A stretch of DNA of 64,000 bases from contig CAWBVW010000008.1 in the NCBI GenBank assembly GCA_963792365.1, forward strand, positions 310,001 through 374,000, written 5' to 3'. The DNA comes from JAOUGY01 sp963792365. GTDB taxonomy: Bacteria; Actinomycetota; Acidimicrobiia; Spongiisociales; ZC4RG35. Shown here piece by piece: positions 17,207 to 26,429 of this stretch. Position 1 is the first letter of the stretch, and every line of letters begins with the position of its first letter. The position numbers were made by a program, and so were the translations under genes. The notes beneath the pieces were generated by a model. That model had not been told where the DNA came from and searched no databases. It worked only from the letters and a program-made list of their open reading frames with translations.

Positions 17207-19291
17207 ATGAGAGTCGAACTGCACAATCACCCGGAGCCGGAGTCCATATCGACGAAAGCCTCGTCGACGGCCGGCCCTGCGGGAGGCCATGGCGCCCACG
17301 ACGGCCACGGCGGAGCCGGCGGGCACGACAAGCACGCAGGCCACAGCCCTGCGATGTTCAGGGATCGCTTCTGGCTGTCCCTCCTCTTGACACTGCCGGT
17401 CGTGTTCTACAGCTCGATGATCCAGGAGTGGTTCGGGTACACCGCCCCCCAGTTCCCGTTCTCCGATTGGATCGCACCGGTGCTCGGAACCGTCATATTC
17501 GTGTACGGAGGTGCGCCGTTTCTGAAGGGCGCGTTGCAGGAGGCTCGGGATCGTCAGCCAGGGATGATGCTGCTCATCGGCATGGCCATCACCGTGGCCT
17601 TCGTCGCCTCTGCCGCCACGACCCTCGGATTTTTCGACCTCGAGTTCTGGTGGGAACTGGCGGCGCTGATCGCCATCATGCTCTTGGGCCACTGGATGGA
17701 GATGCGGGCGATCGGTCAGGCAAGGGGAGCCCTCGCAGCTCTGGCTGAGTTGCTGCCCGACGAGGCCGAGCGAGTGGTCGCAGGGGGCACGGAAACGACC
17801 TCGATCGGGGCGCTCGAGGTCGGAGACGTGGTTCTGGTCCGACCGGGTGGGCGCGTACCTGCCGACGGGGTGGTCGTCGAGGGCGCTGCCGAGATCGACG
17901 AGTCGATGGTCACCGGTGAGTCCCGTCCGGTTGCCAAGGCGGCCGACGATCGGGTGGTCGCCGGCACGGTTGCCACCGACTCCGCGCTTCGCGTTCGCGT
18001 CGAGGCTGTCGGAGACGACACGGCGCTGGCCGGCATCCAACGGCTGGTGGCGCAGGCGCAGGAGTCGAGGTCGCGAGCACAGGTCCTGGCGGACCGTGCT
18101 GCCGCGCTGTTGTTCTACGTGGCTGTCGCCTCGGCGGCGATCACCGTGGTCACGTGGTTGGCACTCGGACAGGTCGACGAAGCGGTGGTCCGAGCCGTGG
18201 CGGTGTTGGTTATTGCGTGCCCTCACGCCCTGGGCCTTGCCATTCCACTCGTGATCGCGATCTCGACGTCGATGGCGGCCCGCAACGGCATTCTCGTCAA
18301 GGATCGACTGGCACTGGAGCGAATGCGCAACATCGACGTCGTCCTGTTCGACAAGACCGGCACCCTCACAAAAGGTCAGCACACGGTCACCGGGGTCCAC
18401 GCGGTCGACGGTGACGACGATCGTCTGCTGGCGCTGGCAGCGGCGGTCGAGTCCGACAGCGAGCATCCGCTCGCCCGGGCGATCCTGAGGGCAGCTCGCG
18501 AACGGGGTGAAGTCCCATCGGCGTCAGGCTTCAGGTCGATGAGTGGCCGTGGAGTGGAGGCGGACGTGGAGGGTCTGGCGGTGGCGGTTGGTGGACCTGT
18601 GCTCGCCGGTGAACGTGGGCTCGATACCTCTGCCGTCGACGAGGAAACCTCGCTGTGGAAGGATCGTGGCGCGGCGGTGCTCTACGTCGTCTCAGAAGAC
18701 AGGGTGATCGGAGCTTTGGCGCTCGAGGACGAGATTCGTCCCGAGTCCCGCCAAGCGGTCGATCGGCTGCACCAGTTGGGTGTTCGCGTGGCGATGATCA
18801 CTGGCGATGCCCGACAGGTGGCCGACGCAGTAGCCATCGACCTCGGTATCGACGAAGTGCTCGCCGAGGTCCTGCCCGAAGACAAGCACTCGAAGGTGGC
18901 GGAACTCCAGGATCGGGGCGACCGAGTGGCGATGGTCGGAGACGGCGTCAACGACGCCCCGGCGCTCGCGCAGGCCGATGTCGGCATCGCTATCGGCGCC
19001 GGGACCGATGTCGCAATCGAGTCGGCAGGTATCGTGCTCGCCTCGGACGACCCTCGCGGCGTGGTCGGCATCAGGCGACTGTCGCAGGCCGGATACCGGA
19101 AGATGATCCAGAACCTCGTGTGGGCCGCCGGCTACAACGTGGTGGCAATCCCGCTCGCAGCGGGCGCTCTCGCCTGGGCGGGGTTCGTCCTCCCGCCCGC
19201 CGGCGCCGCGGTGTTGATGAGCGCCTCGACGGTGATCGTGGCAGCCAACGCCCAACTGCTGAGAAAAGTCGAACTCGCCCCTGGGAGCTGA
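17207..19291 (+). CDS. copB: Copper-exporting P1B-type ATPase, CopB-like
   Basis: Membrane pump (694 residues) that exports copper using ATP. The cytoplasmic N-terminus is His-rich (several GH/HDGH repeats, residues 28-48) in place of a CxxC metal domain. The membrane metal site is CPH (C338-P339-H340), diagnostic of the CopB (P1B-3) group. Phosphorylation site D382 in 'DKTGTLTKG', the 'SEHPLARAI' HP motif and 'GDGVNDAPA' hinge are intact. The frame is open upstream; ATG 17207 is chosen because GGAGG sits four bases before it, with ATG 17192 as alternative. Co-transcribed with csoR. Confidence 0.93.
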   Translation: MRVELHNHPEPESISTKASSTAGPAGGHGAHDGHGGAGGHDKHAGHSPAMFRDRFWLSLLLTLPVVFYSSMIQEWFGYTAPQFPFSDWIAPVLGTVIFVYGGAPFLKGALQEARDRQPGMMLLIGMAITVAFVASAATTLGFFDLEFWWELAALIAIMLLGHWMEMRAIGQARGALAALAELLPDEAERVVAGGTETTSIGALEVGDVVLVRPGGRVPADGVVVEGAAEIDESMVTGESRPVAKAADDRVVAGTVATDSALRVRVEAVGDDTALAGIQRLVAQAQESRSRAQVLADRAAALLFYVAVASAAITVVTWLALGQVDEAVVRAVAVLVIACPHALGLAIPLVIAISTSMAARNGILVKDRLALERMRNIDVVLFDKTGTLTKGQHTVTGVHAVDGDDDRLLALAAAVESDSEHPLARAILRAARERGEVPSASGFRSMSGRGVEADVEGLAVAVGGPVLAGERGLDTSAVDEETSLWKDRGAAVLYVVSEDRVIGALALEDEIRPESRQAVDRLHQLGVRVAMITGDARQVADAVAIDLGIDEVLAEVLPEDKHSKVAELQDRGDRVAMVGDGVNDAPALAQADVGIAIGAGTDVAIESAGIVLASDDPRGVVGIRRLSQAGYRKMIQNLVWAAGYNVVAIPLAAGALAWAGFVLPPAGAAVLMSASTVIVAANAQLLRKVELAPGS

Positions 19292-19334
19292 ACGGCTCAA
19301 CGGCGATCGCTTCGCTCCAGGTACGACGATTTCC

Positions 19335-19367
19335 AGCGGGCCCAGCACTCGCAGTGCTGGGCCCGCT
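19335..19367 (+). terminator. Strong hairpin after copB
   Basis: Perfect 15-bp arms, AGCGGGCCCAGCACT at 19335-19349 and AGTGCTGGGCCCGCT at 19353-19367, with a 3-base loop. No U-tract follows. It sits about 45 bases after copB and before the topoisomerase gene, so it probably ends the copper transcript. Confidence 0.75.
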
Positions 19368-19474
19368 CGTCTCGGGTTCCGCAGTTCGGTTGCCATCAGC
19401 GCTGCGACGTATGCATCAGGTTTGTGAGTCCGGATTCCCCGGGTACTCGGTCCGGATCTGCACCGGAGACCTAC

Positions 19475-20467
19475 ATGACGGACGAAGAGTTCGAAGCGCT
19501 CGATGCCGCAGGTCTCGTGTATGTCTCCGACGAGGAGCCCGGATACACACGCGTGACGCGCGGGAGAGGGTTCTCATATCACGCTCCCGACGGTTCGCTC
19601 GTCGATGAAGACACTCGCCGTTGGATCGACGGCCTGGTGATCCCGCCGGCCTGGAGCGACGTGTGGGTTTGTACCCAACGCAGCGGTCATTTGCTCGTCA
19701 CCGGGCGCGACGCCGAAGGCAGGAAGCAGTACCTGTATCACCCGTCCTGGACGGAGCTGCGTGAGTCGGCGAAGTTCGACCGGATGTACGACTTCGGTCG
19801 GCAGCTCGTGCGGATCCGGAGGGCCACCCGCGAGCACCTTGCCCTCGATGGACTTCCGAGAGAGCGCGTACTTGCGCTCGTCGTTCGGCTCATGGATGAG
19901 ACTCTCATCCGCGTCGGTAACGATCGGTATGCCCGTGCCAACGGTACCTACGGCCTCACCACCATCACGGCCGAGCACGTCGAGGTCGAGGGTGAGGTGG
20001 CGACCTTCGAGTTCATCGGAAAGAACTCCAAACCTGTGGACGTCACGATCGTCGATCGGCAACTCGCCGACGTGGTGGCGCGGTGCGTGCGGCTCGACGC
20101 CCCTGAGCTCTTTGCCTACCGATCGGGGCCGGGCGAGCTGAAGGACGTGACCTCCGAGGACGTCAACCAGTACCTGCGCGAGATCAGCCGCATCGACGTG
20201 TCCGCCAAGGACTTCCGCACGTGGGGAGCCAGCAGCACCGTGGTGGACCATCTGGCCACAGGAGACGATTCATGTACGTTTCTGTGCGCGCTCGACGAGG
20301 CGGCATCACTTCTCAACAACACGAGGGCAGTGTGTCGCGCCAGTTATGTGCATCCGGAACTGGAGTCGGCTTTCCGAGATCGACATCTCCGGGATGCGTG
20401 GGCCCGGAGCCGGCAATCCCGATGGTATGGACGAAGCGAACAAGCCCTTCTGAAGCTCCTCGAGTGA
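19475..20467 (+). CDS. DNA topoisomerase IB (poxvirus-like)
   Basis: Relaxes supercoiled DNA through a 3'-phosphotyrosyl intermediate. 330 residues from ATG 19475; GTG 19424 would add 17. The active-site tyrosine is Y291 in 'CRASYVHPEL'. Other catalytic landmarks are visible: 'KFDRMYDFG' near residue 100, Arg in 'RVGNDRYA', Lys in 'FIGKNSKPVDV' and 'KDFRTWGAS'. Length matches bacterial short topoisomerase IB proteins. GGAG precedes the ATG. The neighbours do not explain it; such genes are commonly scattered in actinobacteria. Confidence 0.9.
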   Translation: MTDEEFEALDAAGLVYVSDEEPGYTRVTRGRGFSYHAPDGSLVDEDTRRWIDGLVIPPAWSDVWVCTQRSGHLLVTGRDAEGRKQYLYHPSWTELRESAKFDRMYDFGRQLVRIRRATREHLALDGLPRERVLALVVRLMDETLIRVGNDRYARANGTYGLTTITAEHVEVEGEVATFEFIGKNSKPVDVTIVDRQLADVVARCVRLDAPELFAYRSGPGELKDVTSEDVNQYLREISRIDVSAKDFRTWGASSTVVDHLATGDDSCTFLCALDEAASLLNNTRAVCRASYVHPELESAFRDRHLRDAWARSRQSRWYGRSEQALLKLLE

Positions 20468-20472
20468 CCCTC

Positions 20473-20658
20473 TCAGGGAGCCGTATCGGGGTGTACCACT
20501 CCCGACTTGCTCGGGATCTCCCCGGCGGGCACCAACGGAGCCCCACACCCGCATAGATAGTCGTTTCCGTGAGGGCACGGGTTCTGCACGATCAGGCTGC
20601 AGTCACAGTCCTCGTCTGTGCAAGTCAGCTCGGTTCCGGCGTCGATGGCCCCTGTCAT
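20473..20658 (-). CDS. Cys-rich miniprotein, putative metal binder
   Basis: 61 residues with six cysteines and one His in the central half ('CTDEDCDCSL', then 'PCPHGNDYLCGCG'), a pattern reminiscent of small metallothionein or zinc-binding proteins. The N- and C-terminal thirds lack Cys. ATG 20658 has only a weak GGGA upstream. The reading frame is not a shadow: no competing gene occupies the other strand. Its location beside the copper operon and a ferredoxin supports metal handling, but I know no exact family. Confidence 0.5.
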   Translation of the reverse strand: MTGAIDAGTELTCTDEDCDCSLIVQNPCPHGNDYLCGCGAPLVPAGEIPSKSGVVHPDTAP

Positions 20659-20695
20659 GGTCGGTCCCGATCGATCTGGTGTGGGCTGGGCGGCT

Positions 20696-20998
20696 TCACG
20701 ACGCTACAGCGTCTTCGTGGTAGGGCTCGATGAAGATGCATTCCCCCGGGCACTCCTCTGCCGATTCGATCGCGTCTTCGTGGAGGTGGTCGGGGATGCG
20801 AGCCAGGCCCTGGGACCCGTCAGGACCGTCTTCGCCGTCGAAGACCTTCGAGCGTCCGAAGTTCTTCTCGTCCTCTTTCACAACCCAGAGCCCGTCGTCT
20901 CGAGCGGTGAATACCTCGGGCGTGATCTCCTCGCATATTCCATCGCCTGTGCAGAGATCCTGATCGATCCACACCATCAGCTTTGTTTCAGCGGGCAT
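20696..20998 (-). CDS. Ferredoxin, [3Fe-4S]-type
   Basis: Soluble electron carrier of about 100 residues. The Cys pattern is C-x5-C ('LCTGDGICEE') and, near the C-terminus, 'ECPGECIFIE'; this spacing suits a single [3Fe-4S] or [4Fe-4S] cluster as in actinobacterial ferredoxins that serve P450s. A strongly acidic middle is usual. An upstream ATG at 21064 would add 22 basic residues, but ATG 20998 has AGGAG at proper distance and the normal 'VWIDQDLCTG' start. No P450 is adjacent. Confidence 0.85.
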   Translation of the reverse strand: MPAETKLMVWIDQDLCTGDGICEEITPEVFTARDDGLWVVKEDEKNFGRSKVFDGEDGPDGSQGLARIPDHLHEDAIESAEECPGECIFIEPYHEDAVAS

Positions 20999-21251
20999 TG
21001 CTTTGCGCTCCTTCTTGCTTTCCATCGCTGCTCTACCCGGCGCTGGCAGCCGTGAAACGAACATGCGGGGGCATGTCGACCTGGCGTCGATGTTTCAGTT
21101 GCCGGGACATCGGGCACGGACCTCACATGAAGGAATCCGGAGACCAGCGAGCGCCACACCGATCTTCTCGCGACGTTGGGCAGGCGACTGCCTCAACGGG
21201 AACCGACCGAAGTCGCAACCTGGTGGCCTCAGCTGATCAGAGGGACGAACG

Positions 21252-22385
21252 ATGACTACGACAACCGCAGATCTGCGACAGCAGATCATCGAGCTGGCCG
21301 CACACAAGGGCGACTGCTCGTACTCGATTCTGGTGCCCACGCATCGCACTCACCCTGACAACCAACAAGATCCGATCCGCTGGAAGAACGCCCTCGACGA
21401 GGTGCAGGCGGCACTCACCGACCGTGGGATGCGGGAGTCCGACATCGAACGGATGCTCCGGCCCCTTCGTGGACACCTCGACGACCGGACATTCTGGCAA
21501 CATCGCTCGTTGGGACTCGCCGCGTTCGGTAGTCCCGACACGGGTCCGATCGAGCTCGACGTGCCCTTCCGGCTCGAGGCCGAGACCCGGGTTGCAGACC
21601 GATTCCATTTCCGGCCATTGCTGACCGGACTGGAGGATCACTCCGTGCCGGCGATCCTGCTTGCTCGTGGAGGGGTAGCCATGTACGAGGTGGACCGGGA
21701 CGGCGCCCATCGCCTCGAAGTGGACCTTCCTGAGTCGATGGAAGATGTCAATTGGTTCGTCGACCGGGAGCCTCGTCTCCAGCAACGGACCCAGCCGCCG
21801 TCTCAAACGGGTTCAGGCTTCCATGGCCACTCGCCAGACGAGGACGAGGACGAAGACCTCAGGCGTTATCTCGCCGCCATCGCCGATGCGGTATCACCGA
21901 TCCTCCGTGATCGTGCATGGCCCTTGGTCGTATCCGCCGGTGCCGACCTTTCGGCGAAGTTCGAGCGGATCGTCGACCACGAGACCGTTGGTGTTGTAGC
22001 GCTCGACCCGGAAGCTTCCGTAGTAGACGTTGCCGAGCTCGCATCCCCGGTCCGCGAGGAGTTGATCCGGGCTCGGAGAGAGTCCGGGAGAGAAGAGCTC
22101 GCCGCCGCGATTGGTCGCGGCCAGGCCACCACTGATCTCGAAGAGGTGGTGTTCGCCGGGCTCGACGGTCGGATCGAGGTCCTGGGCCTCGTCGTCGAGG
22201 CTTCCCCGATGTGGGGCAAGCTCGACGAATCCACGAGGGAACTTTCGATTCACGATGAGCGGCAGGACGGCGACGTGGACCTTCTGGACGTCGTCGCCGG
22301 TCTCACCTTGATCGGGGGCGGGCGAGTGGAACCGCTCCACGAGCCGGTCCAGCAATGCACCGTGATGGCGGTGACCCGGTACTGA
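21252..22385 (+). CDS. baeRF-family protein (bacterial archaeal-release-factor-1-like)
   Basis: 377 residues. The N-terminal half contains 'CSYSILVPTHRTHPDNQQDP' and the C-terminal half an eRF1-domain-2-like segment with the closing 'LTLIGGGRVEPL', both typical of the baeRF families, bacterial relatives of archaeal peptide release factor 1 proposed to act on stalled ribosomes or stress. An acidic linker (EDEDEDED-like, residues 195-205) separates the halves. No classical GGQ motif is visible. It is followed 36 bases later by a small conserved-looking gene. Function is not experimentally defined for the family, to my knowledge. Confidence 0.7.
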   Translation: MTTTTADLRQQIIELAAHKGDCSYSILVPTHRTHPDNQQDPIRWKNALDEVQAALTDRGMRESDIERMLRPLRGHLDDRTFWQHRSLGLAAFGSPDTGPIELDVPFRLEAETRVADRFHFRPLLTGLEDHSVPAILLARGGVAMYEVDRDGAHRLEVDLPESMEDVNWFVDREPRLQQRTQPPSQTGSGFHGHSPDEDEDEDLRRYLAAIADAVSPILRDRAWPLVVSAGADLSAKFERIVDHETVGVVALDPEASVVDVAELASPVREELIRARRESGREELAAAIGRGQATTDLEEVVFAGLDGRIEVLGLVVEASPMWGKLDESTRELSIHDERQDGDVDLLDVVAGLTLIGGGRVEPLHEPVQQCTVMAVTRY

Positions 22386-22421
22386 CGGACTGGACCGCTG
22401 ACATCCCGAGAGGAGCGAGTC

Positions 22422-22781
22422 ATGGCTGACTATCAACTGAATCAGACGGCAGTTCGCAAGGCGCGGCACATGATCGACGCCAATCAATACGTTCTCGACA
22501 GTGACTGGGGAGCGGTCCAGCCCGACAGCGACGCCGAGAACCGGCAGATCGACGAGAACGGCTGGGATGGCTACTCGGAGTGGCACCTCGGGCTTGCTGC
22601 CCATGCGAACGACGAGACCAAGGACCGGTACGGGTTTCCCTACGGTGACTTTCGGCGCGTACACCGAAGCGGCCTCATCCACGCCAAGCAACGCGCCGCT
22701 CAATATGGCCACGATGCCATCGAAGCCGCGGCCGATGACCTGCTGGCGAGGCTGGACGAGAAGCACGCCGGCGCCGCCTGA
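22422..22781 (+). CDS. Small hypothetical protein downstream of the baeRF gene
   Basis: 119 residues, soluble, charged and Tyr/Trp-containing. The central 'WHLGLAAHANDETKDRYGFP' followed by 'GDFRRVHRSGLIHAKQRAAQ' looks like a compact conserved domain, and the C-terminal helix is amphipathic. GAGAGGAG precedes the ATG. I recognise no named family; the tight spacing to the baeRF gene suggests the same transcript and perhaps the same stress role. Confidence 0.65.
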   Translation: MADYQLNQTAVRKARHMIDANQYVLDSDWGAVQPDSDAENRQIDENGWDGYSEWHLGLAAHANDETKDRYGFPYGDFRRVHRSGLIHAKQRAAQYGHDAIEAAADDLLARLDEKHAGAA

Positions 22782-22784
22782 TCT

Positions 22785-23534
22785 TCAGGTCGCCAGCTGC
22801 CTGGCCGTCGCCGCCGCACGTCGCGACAGGTCGCGCCAGATTCGCGCGGTTCCCGGATGGTCCTGGGCACACGTTCGCCAGCGAGCAGCAACGGCCTCGA
22901 AGTGGGTCACCAGGTCTCGGCGCAGTGACGGTGAAGGTTGGCTGAGTGAGGACCGTTGGGCGTTCGCTTCCCCGGTGAGAGAAGAGAGCGTGGCGGCGAA
23001 GAAGATGGTCCCCGACCACAGCGTCTCGAGCCGAGGCTCGTCGCTCGAGGGTCCAAACGAGTCTTCACCGGGCGGGTGAAGCCCTTCGTCACCGGTGAGC
23101 AGCGGCGCAGGTCGTAGGTCGTCGCCCATCTCGAGCAGGCTGTCCCGGACTCTGTGGGCAGCGTCTCGGAGGTCCGTATGACAGCGACCGGCAACGTCGG
23201 CCCACGGCACCGCCCAATGTACAACGCGATCTGCGAACAGGAATCGGCGCTCCTCGAATGCGTGGGTGGCGATGATGGGGTCGTCGCGATCCCAGGCCTC
23301 GGCCTCCGTCGTTGCCAGGCCGGCGGCAAAACGTGCAAGCTCAACCAGACCGTCGTCCGTTGCCACGTGGCTCCACCGACGACACCTGCGGATGAGATCG
23401 TCTGACGGGTCGTAGCCTGTGACATCGACTTCGCGCGGAGGTGGGTCGAGTTCTGCGTCCTCCAACTCCAGGGCGAGGCGGACCAATTCCACCCACCGCT
23501 CGGCATCGGATCGGGCGCGGTCGGCGGCGGTCAC
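22785..23534 (-). CDS. Probable assembly factor for the molybdopterin enzyme (unrecognised family)
   Basis: 249 residues from GTG 23534, whose GTGA overlaps the stop of the upstream molybdopterin oxidoreductase gene, so the two are translationally coupled. The protein is soluble, helical and charged, with no membrane segment or Cys cluster. Position and composition resemble TorD/NarJ-type chaperones that accompany Mo enzymes, but I see no firm signature. A longer open frame upstream (to 23633) is just overlap with the oxidoreductase. Confidence 0.6.
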   Translation of the reverse strand: MTAADRARSDAERWVELVRLALELEDAELDPPPREVDVTGYDPSDDLIRRCRRWSHVATDDGLVELARFAAGLATTEAEAWDRDDPIIATHAFEERRFLFADRVVHWAVPWADVAGRCHTDLRDAAHRVRDSLLEMGDDLRPAPLLTGDEGLHPPGEDSFGPSSDEPRLETLWSGTIFFAATLSSLTGEANAQRSSLSQPSPSLRRDLVTHFEAVAARWRTCAQDHPGTARIWRDLSRRAAATARQLAT

Positions 23535-26248
23535 ATGTAGTAGGCGTCTTCGGTCGGCTTGACCGGCCGATCCATCCAGAGCGGTCGACGCAGTCCTCCG
23601 GGCCCGGGTGCCGGCTTTGTCATGCCGAGCCATTCTCGATACACCTCGAACGACTTCGACGTGTCGACCACGACATCACCGTATTGGTCGCCGGGTTCGG
23701 CCTTCGTCAGCCGGACTCGCTGGTGCCAGCAATGCATGCCGGAGATGGGGTCGGGGTGAGGCGGAAAAGCCAGGTTCTGGTTCACGCCTGCGTCCTTCCA
23801 CCACACACGCTCGGAATCGGGGTCGTCACTCGTGAAGGGTTCGATGCCCTTCTTCTGACGGAGCCGCCAAATGCTGTCCCCGGTCTTCTGAATGTCGACG
23901 AGCGCCGACGACCACCGGTCGTTGCCCAGGGAATCGGAGAGCCGCCACCTGCCGAGGTGGTGGGATGCTGCGACGACGCCAGGGCGAATCCCCTCCGTGC
24001 GCCAGACCCTCATCACGAAGTAGCCAGAGTCGGTCGTGAGCCGAACCAGGTCGCCGGTGGCGAATCCGAGGGCGTCGGCGTCCCTGGGGTTCACCCACAG
24101 CGGATGACCGTGACTGATCTCATACAGATACTTGGCGTTGCCGGACCGCGTGTGGATCAGGGTCGGGAGCCGGAAGATCGGGAGGAGGATGCGTTCGTTG
24201 CCGCCCATGTCCATGTCGCGCCAGTAGACGTGCGTCTTTTGGTACCCGGGGATTGCCTCATCCTCCCAGCCCCATTCGTGCATGGTCTTCGACCACCACT
24301 CGAGCTTCTTGGTCGGCGACTTGAATCCGTGGCGTGTTGTGCCGTCCTCGAGCGTCACGCCCGTGTCGAGCGGCCGCTCGTGCACCTCGTACACGTCCTT
24401 CGCCACCTCGAAAGCGCCGTACTTGCGCATGTACCCGAGCGGGGACAGGCCTTCGGCTTCCGCCGCCGCCGGCAGGCCCGGTACCGAGTTGTCGAACATC
24501 CAGCCGTAGTACTCGTCGACGGTGACCGGGCGGGACGGATCCGCAGGGGATTCGAACCACCTGCGGATCCCAAGCGAGCCGTCAGGGTCGATCTTCCACG
24601 AGAGGTCGATCCAGAATTCGGTCTCCTCCCACACCTCACCCGGATTCGCCTCGTACGTGCGATCGAAGGTCTTGCCGTCCCGCTCGCCTGCCACGCGCAA
24701 GACAGGCTGACGGAAGCCGAGCCATTGGCCGGCGTGGGTCTCGTAAGAATGCGTGTCGTGGCGCTCCGCCGACACTCCCATCGGGAGGACGTAGTCGGCA
24801 AACCACGCGGTCTCGGACCAGGTGGGCGTGAGCGCGACGTGCATGCCCACCAGCGACTCGTCGGTGAGAACCTCAAGCCAGCTGAAACCGTCCGGATTGG
24901 TCCAGATGGGGTTGTACACGCGGGTGAAGTACACGTCGAGCTTGCCCCTGCCCTCTTTGAGGAAGTGGGGCAGCAGGATCGACAGTTCGTGGTGGCTGAA
25001 CGGATACTCCTTCGGCCAGAGGAGCTCATTCCACTTCGAATGCGGCGGCGGCATGTTCCAGTGTTCTGGCTTGAACTTGTCCCAGGCGCTCGGTGACGTC
25101 CCACCAACCGTCCCCACCGAGCCAGTGAGCACGTGAAGGAACAGCAGCGTGCGAGCTGCCTGCCAGCCACCGAGGTTGCCCGAACCCGTGGACCTCCAGG
25201 TGTGCGACGCGAACCTCGATCCCGCCTTGGCGATCTCGCGTGCGACAGCCTCGATCTTGTCGCCGGACACCCCCGTCTCTTCGGCGGCCCACTCGACGGT
25301 GTAGCCGGCGTAGGTCTCCTTCAGCACATCCACGAACGCCTCGTACGTCTGCGGTCGTTCGGGGTACTTCTCGGCGAGAGTCTCCTGCCAGTTCACCCAG
25401 CGACGGACGAAGCCGTGGTCGACGGTGTCCCAATCGAGCAGGAGCCGAGCGATGGCCAGGAACAGGGCGGGCTCGGTGCCCGGCCAGGTCGAGAGCCAGT
25501 AGTCGGACATCGAGGCAGTGTTCGAAAGCCTCGGATCGATGGCACACAGCTTTGCCCCCGCCTGCTTGCCCTCCATGATCCGCTGGGCATGAGGGTTGAA
25601 GTAGTGACCGGTTTCGAGGTGTGACGACAGAAGCAGGATGAATCTCGCGTTGGCGAAGTCCGCCGACGGTCGGTCGTATCCCATCCAGGTGGCGTAGCCG
25701 ACGCGGGCGCCCGATGAACAGATGTTGGTGTGGGAGTTGTGGCCGTCCACGCCCCAGGCTTTGAGGGTGCGGTCCATGAAACCGTCTTCGCCGGGACGTC
25801 CGACGTGATACATCACCTCGTTGTGACGGCCCTCGCGGATCGCCTTCCCGATGCGCGATCCGATGTCGGTGAGCGCCTCGTCCCACGTCACCCGCTCCCA
25901 TTCACCCGATCCCCGAGCGCCCTTTCGCCTCAGGGGATAGAGGATCCGCTCGGGGTCGTAGACCTGATTGAGCGTTGCCGGGCCCTTGGCACAGTTGCGT
26001 CCCCGCGATCCAGGATGGGCCGGGTTTCCCTCGAACTTCTGGATGTCCCCGGTCTCCTTGTCGACGTAGGCGAGGAGACCACACGCCGACTCGCAGTTGA
26101 AACAAGTCGTCGGCACCAGTCTGTATTCGTGGGCGACCTTCTCGGGCCACGCCCTGGCGTCGTACTCGCGCCAGTCGTCCCACCGATCCGGCGGCGGAAA
26201 GTTCGTCAGCCCCGTCCCCGGAGTGAGCCTGGGTATTTCGATACTCAT
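23531..26248 (-). CDS. Cytoplasmic molybdopterin oxidoreductase, candidate sulfite dehydrogenase (SoeA/PsrA-like)
   Basis: Catalytic Mo-bisMGD subunit of the DMSO-reductase superfamily, 905 residues. The N-terminal [4Fe-4S] ligands are 'CFNCESAC' plus 'GRNCAKG'. The probable Mo ligand is Cys177 in 'HTNICSSGARVG'. C-terminal molydopterin-binding segments ('HGHPLWVNPRDADALGF') are present. No twin-arginine signal is seen, so it should face the cytoplasm, as SoeA does. ATG 26248 has AGGTGG eight bases upstream; GTG 26260 is an alternative. It lies after the Fe-S/NrfD fusion. Substrate is inferred from sulfur-gene neighbours; thiosulfate, polysulfide or tetrathionate chemistry remains possible. 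Confidence 0.8.
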   Translation of the reverse strand: MSIEIPRLTPGTGLTNFPPPDRWDDWREYDARAWPEKVAHEYRLVPTTCFNCESACGLLAYVDKETGDIQKFEGNPAHPGSRGRNCAKGPATLNQVYDPERILYPLRRKGARGSGEWERVTWDEALTDIGSRIGKAIREGRHNEVMYHVGRPGEDGFMDRTLKAWGVDGHNSHTNICSSGARVGYATWMGYDRPSADFANARFILLLSSHLETGHYFNPHAQRIMEGKQAGAKLCAIDPRLSNTASMSDYWLSTWPGTEPALFLAIARLLLDWDTVDHGFVRRWVNWQETLAEKYPERPQTYEAFVDVLKETYAGYTVEWAAEETGVSGDKIEAVAREIAKAGSRFASHTWRSTGSGNLGGWQAARTLLFLHVLTGSVGTVGGTSPSAWDKFKPEHWNMPPPHSKWNELLWPKEYPFSHHELSILLPHFLKEGRGKLDVYFTRVYNPIWTNPDGFSWLEVLTDESLVGMHVALTPTWSETAWFADYVLPMGVSAERHDTHSYETHAGQWLGFRQPVLRVAGERDGKTFDRTYEANPGEVWEETEFWIDLSWKIDPDGSLGIRRWFESPADPSRPVTVDEYYGWMFDNSVPGLPAAAEAEGLSPLGYMRKYGAFEVAKDVYEVHERPLDTGVTLEDGTTRHGFKSPTKKLEWWSKTMHEWGWEDEAIPGYQKTHVYWRDMDMGGNERILLPIFRLPTLIHTRSGNAKYLYEISHGHPLWVNPRDADALGFATGDLVRLTTDSGYFVMRVWRTEGIRPGVVAASHHLGRWRLSDSLGNDRWSSALVDIQKTGDSIWRLRQKKGIEPFTSDDPDSERVWWKDAGVNQNLAFPPHPDPISGMHCWHQRVRLTKAEPGDQYGDVVVDTSKSFEVYREWLGMTKPAPGPGGLRRPLWMDRPVKPTEDAYYM

Positions 26249-26429
26249 GGTGTAACCCACCTACCTGTTCTGATGGCTGGAGACTGGGGGCGGTTTGCGC
26301 GGGCCCCCGGGACCACGGCGTCGTGCGGCGGCAGCCCAGGCGGACCGGCGCCTGTTCCGGCCGGCGTGGTTCTCGTCTGCAACATGGTCCGGGGGGATGG
26401 CGCACCGGGCCGGAAGTCCGCCTGCAGAA

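Noticed and set aside
23441..25096. Plus-strand 551-codon frame opposite the molybdopterin enzyme
   Set aside because: The other strand has intact Fe-S and molybdopterin motifs; this frame shows only Arg/Val/His-rich shadow sequence.
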